A stretch of DNA of 17,973 nucleotides from DASYYE01 sp035946955 (GTDB lineage: Bacteria > Actinomycetota > Actinomycetes > Streptosporangiales > Streptosporangiaceae), in the NCBI GenBank assembly GCA_035946955.1, contig DASYYE010000103.1:1-17973 (forward strand). The letters run 5' to 3'. The position numbers were made by a program, and so were the translations under genes. Shown piece by piece: positions 14,926 through 17,973 of the stretch. The stretch's first letter is position 1. Each line of letters starts with the position of its first letter. The notes under the pieces were generated by a model that worked only from the letters and a program-made list of their open reading frames with translations, had not been told where the DNA came from and did no database searches.

Positions 14926-16407
14926 ATGGAGGATTTGGTCGAAGAAGAATTCGGAACATTTCCGCCTGGTGGTCTAGACCTTGCCACCTTCGGGCAGCGC
15001 CTGCGGCACCTGCGGCGGACACGCGGGCTCACGCTGGCCGACCTCGGCACGCGGGTCGGGCGTGCTCCCTCGGTCCTGTCACTGCTGGAGAACGGCAGGC
15101 GTGAGCCCAAACTGTCGCTGATCGAGGCCCTGGCCAGAGCATTGTCCGTGCCCACGGATGAGCTGCTGCGCCCGCAGCCGCCCAGCCGCCGGGCCCAGCT
15201 CGAGATCATGCTGGAGGAGGCACAGCGCGATCCCGCCTACCGTGACCTCGGCCTGCCCTACCTCAAAGCCGGCGCGCGGGTGCCGACCGACGTGCTCGAG
15301 CACGTCATCGCCCTCTACGGGGAACTGCGGCGCCAGCGGACCCGGCCGACCGCCACGCCCGAGGAGGCGCGCATCGCCAATGCCGAACTGCGCCAGGCCA
15401 TGCGCGAGCAGGACAACTACTTCGCCGAGATCGAAGGGCTGGCCGCCCAGGCGCTGGGTGCGGTGGGCTACTCGGGAGGGGCACTGTCCCAGGGCATGCT
15501 GATGGCCGTCGTCGCCCACCATGGGTTTGCCGTCTCTTACGCCGAGGACCTGCCGAGGTCGGTGCGCTCGGTCACGGACCTGCGCCACCGGCGGATCTAC
15601 CTCAAGCAGGAGCCGGTGGGCACCCACTCACCCCGCACGATCATCCTGCAGACCCTGGGGCACTTCATCCTGGACCACGACATCCCGCGTGACTTCGCCG
15701 ACTTCCTCCGCCAGCGGGTGGAGGCAAACTATTTCGCTGGCGCGGTGCTGCTGCCCGAGCGCTGGGCCGCCCAGTTCCTCATCGACGCCAAGAAGTCGCG
15801 GGAACTGTCGGTCGAGGACCTGCGCGACGTGTTCTCGGTGTCCTACGAGATGGCTGCCCACCGGTTCACCAACCTCGTCACCCACCACCTCGGACTGCCC
15901 TGCCACTTCACCAAGAACGACGAGGCCGGGGTCATCTACAAGGCCTACGAGAACGACGGCCTGGTGCTGCCCGCCGACCCCTCGGGGGCGATCGAGGGCC
16001 AGCGCATGTGCCGCCAGTGGTCCGGCCGGCAGGTGTTCCAGTCCGCCGACCGCTACTCGCCCTACTACCAGTACAGCGACACGCCGTCCGGCACCTACTG
16101 GTGCATGGCCCACGTCGACTCCGGTCACGAGCCGGGGTTCGCCATCACGCTCGGCACCCCGTATGAGCACTCGCGCTGGTTCCGCGGACGGGACACGACG
16201 CTGCGGCGGACCTCGGGCTGCCCGGACGGTGACTGCTGCCAGCGACCGCCGTCGGCGCTGTCGACACGCTGGGACGGCATGGCCTGGCCGTCGGCGCGGG
16301 CCCACGCCCACATCCTGTCCGCCCTGCCGACCGGCAGCTTCCCGGGGGTGGACGACACCGATGTGTATGAGTTCCTCGACCGGCACGCGAAGGCTTTACA
16401 TCGCTAG
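14926..16407 (+). CDS. ramB: RamB-type short-chain fatty acyl transcriptional regulator
   Basis: The 493-residue protein has an N-terminal XRE helix-turn-helix (about 22-80: FGQRLRHLRRTRGLTLADLG, then APSVLSLLENGRREPKLS). A middle ImmA/IrrE-like domain follows, then a C-terminal cysteine-containing domain (DUF2083, about 345-490, with CPDGDCCQRP). At the place of the HExxH metallopeptidase motif it reads QTLGH (242-246), so no protease activity is expected. RamB proteins control glyoxylate-cycle and acetate genes. The divergent aceA supports that role here. ATG at 14926 is chosen because the family begins shortly before the helix-turn-helix; an open extension to 14776 overlaps aceA and is rejected. 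Confidence 0.9.
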   Translation: MEDLVEEEFGTFPPGGLDLATFGQRLRHLRRTRGLTLADLGTRVGRAPSVLSLLENGRREPKLSLIEALARALSVPTDELLRPQPPSRRAQLEIMLEEAQRDPAYRDLGLPYLKAGARVPTDVLEHVIALYGELRRQRTRPTATPEEARIANAELRQAMREQDNYFAEIEGLAAQALGAVGYSGGALSQGMLMAVVAHHGFAVSYAEDLPRSVRSVTDLRHRRIYLKQEPVGTHSPRTIILQTLGHFILDHDIPRDFADFLRQRVEANYFAGAVLLPERWAAQFLIDAKKSRELSVEDLRDVFSVSYEMAAHRFTNLVTHHLGLPCHFTKNDEAGVIYKAYENDGLVLPADPSGAIEGQRMCRQWSGRQVFQSADRYSPYYQYSDTPSGTYWCMAHVDSGHEPGFAITLGTPYEHSRWFRGRDTTLRRTSGCPDGDCCQRPPSALSTRWDGMAWPSARAHAHILSALPTGSFPGVDDTDVYEFLDRHAKALHR

Positions 16408-16491
16408 CGCAGCGGCGGCCTGACCGCCGGGTGTGCCGCCTACCCGACAGTTCTACTCTTCGGTAACATAAGGGGTGACCCGAGGAGCGGC

Positions 16492-17727
16492 ATGAGCGAC
16501 CCCGCAACCCCCACCACCGCGTTCAGCCTCGATCCCGGCCCCGACCTGCGCGAGATGCGGGACTGGGTGCACGGGTTCGCGGCCAATGTGATCCGGCCCG
16601 CCGGGCACGAGTGGGACGAGCGCGAAGAGACCCCCTGGCCCATCATCGAAGAGGCCGCCAAGGTGGGGCTGTACTCACTGGACTTCTTCGGCCAGCAGTG
16701 GCTGGAGCCCAGCGGCCTGGGCATCCCGATCGCGTTCGAGGAGATGTTCTGGGGGGACGCGGGCATCGCTTTGTCGCTGGTCGGCAGCACGCTGGCGGCC
16801 GTGGCCGTGGCCAGCAACGGCACACCCGAGCAGGTTGGTGAGTGGCTGCCGCAGATGTTCGGGGAGCCCGGTGACGTCAAGCTCGCCGCGTTCTGCTCCT
16901 CAGAGCCCGACGCTGGCAGCGACGTGGGCGCCATCCGGACCCGTGCCGTGTACAGCGAGGCCAGCGACGAGTGGGTGCTCAACGGCACCAAGACCTGGGC
17001 CACCAACGGCGGCATCGCCGATGTGCACGTGGTGGTCGCCTCGGTCGACCCCTCGCTGGGAAGCCGTGGCCAGGCGAGTTTCATCGTCCCGCCCGGCACC
17101 CCCGGCCTGAGCCAGGGGCAGAAGTTCTCCAAGCATGGGATCCGTGCGTCGCACACCGCGGAAGTGGTGCTGGACAACGTGCGGGTGCCTGGCCGGTGCC
17201 TGGTGGGTGGCAAGGAACGGCTGGACTCCCGGCTCGCCCGCGTCCGTGAGGGCAAGCGGGGTGGCGAGCAGGCGGCCATGAAGACGTTCGAGGCCTCGCG
17301 TCCCAGCGTTGGGTCGATGGCGGTCGGCGTGGCCCGTGCGGCGTATGAGTACGCGCGAGACTACTCACGTGAGCGGGTGCAGTTCGGCCGGGCCATCGGC
17401 CAGAACCAGGCAGTCGCGTTCATGCTCGCCGATATGGGCGCTTCCGTGGACGCGGCCAGGCTGCTGGTGTGGCGCGCGGCGTGGATGGCGCGGCAGGGCC
17501 TGCCGCTGGACCAGGCCGAGGGCTCGGTGTGCAAGCTGGTGGCGGGGGAGACCGCGGTGCGGGTCACGGAGAAGGCGATCCAGATCCTCGGCGGCAACGG
17601 CTACACCCGGGACTACCCGGTGGAGCGCTGGCACCGCGACGCCAAGATCTTCACTATCTTCGAGGGCACGAGCGAGATCCAGCGCATGATCATCGGAAGG
17701 GCCGTCACCGGCCTCGACGTACGGTAG
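16492..17727 (+). CDS. Acyl-CoA dehydrogenase
   Basis: The 411-residue flavoprotein introduces the alpha,beta double bond in acyl-CoA during beta-oxidation. Visible landmarks are an N-terminal helical domain, FCSSEPDAGSD (FAD/substrate loop), LNGTKTWATNG, QFGRAIGQNQAV, ILGGNGYTRDYPVERWHRDAK, and FEGTSEIQRMIIGR. The Glu of FEGTS (residue 391) is in the position of the catalytic base of short/medium-chain enzymes. A charged insertion of about 35 residues (ERLDSRLARVREGKRGG and following, near 240-275) lies between the beta and C-terminal domains. The start is ATG 16492 with GAGGAG upstream. It follows the RamB-like gene by 84 bp on the same strand, fitting a fatty-acid-to-glyoxylate gene group. 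The substrate chain length is unknown. Confidence 0.93.
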   Translation: MSDPATPTTAFSLDPGPDLREMRDWVHGFAANVIRPAGHEWDEREETPWPIIEEAAKVGLYSLDFFGQQWLEPSGLGIPIAFEEMFWGDAGIALSLVGSTLAAVAVASNGTPEQVGEWLPQMFGEPGDVKLAAFCSSEPDAGSDVGAIRTRAVYSEASDEWVLNGTKTWATNGGIADVHVVVASVDPSLGSRGQASFIVPPGTPGLSQGQKFSKHGIRASHTAEVVLDNVRVPGRCLVGGKERLDSRLARVREGKRGGEQAAMKTFEASRPSVGSMAVGVARAAYEYARDYSRERVQFGRAIGQNQAVAFMLADMGASVDAARLLVWRAAWMARQGLPLDQAEGSVCKLVAGETAVRVTEKAIQILGGNGYTRDYPVERWHRDAKIFTIFEGTSEIQRMIIGRAVTGLDVR

Positions 17728-17764
17728 CCCTGAACAGCGCAAACTCCCACATGCCATGAACGTC

Positions 17765-17781
17765 AAGGAGGTGATCCCGCC
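17765..17781 (+). other. Near-complete complement of the 16S rRNA 3' end
   Basis: AAGGAGGTGATCC at 17765-17777 is the exact reverse complement of the conserved 16S rRNA terminus GGATCACCTCCTT. With one mismatch the match extends through GCC at 17781 (16 of 17). No start codon follows at Shine-Dalgarno distance. A 43-codon frame beginning ATG 17756 runs through it, but nothing supports that as a gene. Confidence 0.6.
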
Positions 17782-17893
17782 ACCCGGGGCACAATCCGCA
17801 CCACCGAACCGGACTGCTGTTCCGCCTCTGTTCCGTAGTAATAGACCCGGCGCGGGAGGCGCGTGGTTCTGCCGGGATGATCTGTGAGGCTGG

Positions 17894-17949
17894 CGTCCTC
17901 CTGCTGCGATAGTGCGGGCTTGGTGTCCCAATCGGCGAGCAGGAGGACG
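17894..17949 (+). promoter_or_regulatory. Hairpin sequestering a Shine-Dalgarno
   Basis: CGTCCTCCTGCT (17894-17905) and AGCAGGAGGACG (17938-17949) pair perfectly over 12 bp. The right arm contains AGGAGGA, the ribosome-binding site of the GTG at 17951. Transcripts that start upstream would therefore have a masked ribosome-binding site, while one starting inside the loop would not. This logic is known for some insertion-sequence transposases. Confidence 0.65.
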
Positions 17950-17950
17950 T

Positions 17951-17973
17951 GTGGGCAAGGGTAGCGGGCTGAC
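17951..17973 (+). CDS. Start of a probable IS1380-family transposase (truncated by window edge)
   Basis: GTG at 17951 follows AGGAGGA by 3-4 bases and opens a frame reading VGKGSGLT before the window ends. From memory, this N-terminus and the preceding masked ribosome-binding site resemble actinobacterial IS1380-type transposases. Only eight codons are visible, so the family call is tentative. The element's left terminal repeat should lie somewhere in about 17800-17893, but I could not define it. Confidence 0.45.

Noticed and set aside
16408..16491. Promoter for the acyl-CoA dehydrogenase (TAACAT at 16464-16469)
   Set aside because: A -10-like hexamer is present but no -35 hexamer lies at a suitable distance; co-transcription with the regulator is equally possible.
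17756..17887. 43-codon frame after the acyl-CoA dehydrogenase
   Set aside because: Pro-rich, no Shine-Dalgarno upstream, no recognisable similarity; not enough to call a gene.

Overview
The window is about 18 kb of high-GC DNA (very GC-rich third codon positions, frequent GTG starts, Shine-Dalgarno sequences of the GGAGG type). It encodes a set of proteins diagnostic of Actinomycetota: the cell-division regulator SepH, a RamB-type short-chain fatty acyl regulator divergent from isocitrate lyase, an MMPL transporter, and a membrane-anchored disordered protein with a conserved SDEDYW motif. I cannot fix the order or genus from sequence alone; a filamentous or Streptosporangiales-like actinomycete is a guess. 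No rRNA, tRNA or CRISPR array was found.

Layout. 1-124: C-terminal tail of an unrecognised gene. 125-442: G-rich 18-20 bp tandem repeats, then a good sigma-70-type promoter with a palindrome over its -35 element. 443-2079 (+): a tight three-gene unit of a four-helix membrane protein, a small XRE regulator and an NAD(P)-dependent oxidoreductase of the quinone-reductase type. 2080-2251: an AT-rich island full of inverted repeats. 2252-3229 (+): a TauE/SafE-type permease closed by a very strong hairpin terminator. 3301-3508: a non-coding stretch that folds into several nested hairpins. 3509-5710 (+): a membrane family 2 glycosyltransferase with a Ser/Thr/Pro-rich tail. It meets a small minus-strand gene stop-to-stop.

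5711-12638 is entirely minus-strand: a 95-residue protein, a roughly 695-residue membrane-anchored disordered protein, a PEBP-fold (YbhB/YbcL) lipoprotein, SepH, and an MMPL/RND-type transporter. A TetR-type palindrome lies between the transporter and a divergent small membrane protein (12852-13325, +). Two strong hairpins separate that gene from isocitrate lyase (aceA, 13443-14813, -).

The right-hand part is a carbon-metabolism group: aceA, the divergent RamB-like regulator (14926-16407, +) and an acyl-CoA dehydrogenase (16492-17727, +). Together they suggest coordinated fatty-acid oxidation to acetyl-CoA and its use through the glyoxylate shunt. At the right edge a hairpin buries the Shine-Dalgarno of what looks like the start of an IS1380-type transposase.

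Most of the genes are ordinary actinobacterial core or near-core genes. The features least explained by known families are the nested RNA-like structure upstream of the glycosyltransferase, the AT-rich island at 2080-2200, the palindrome on the promoter of the XRE unit, and a 13-base exact complement of the 16S rRNA 3' end at 17765.
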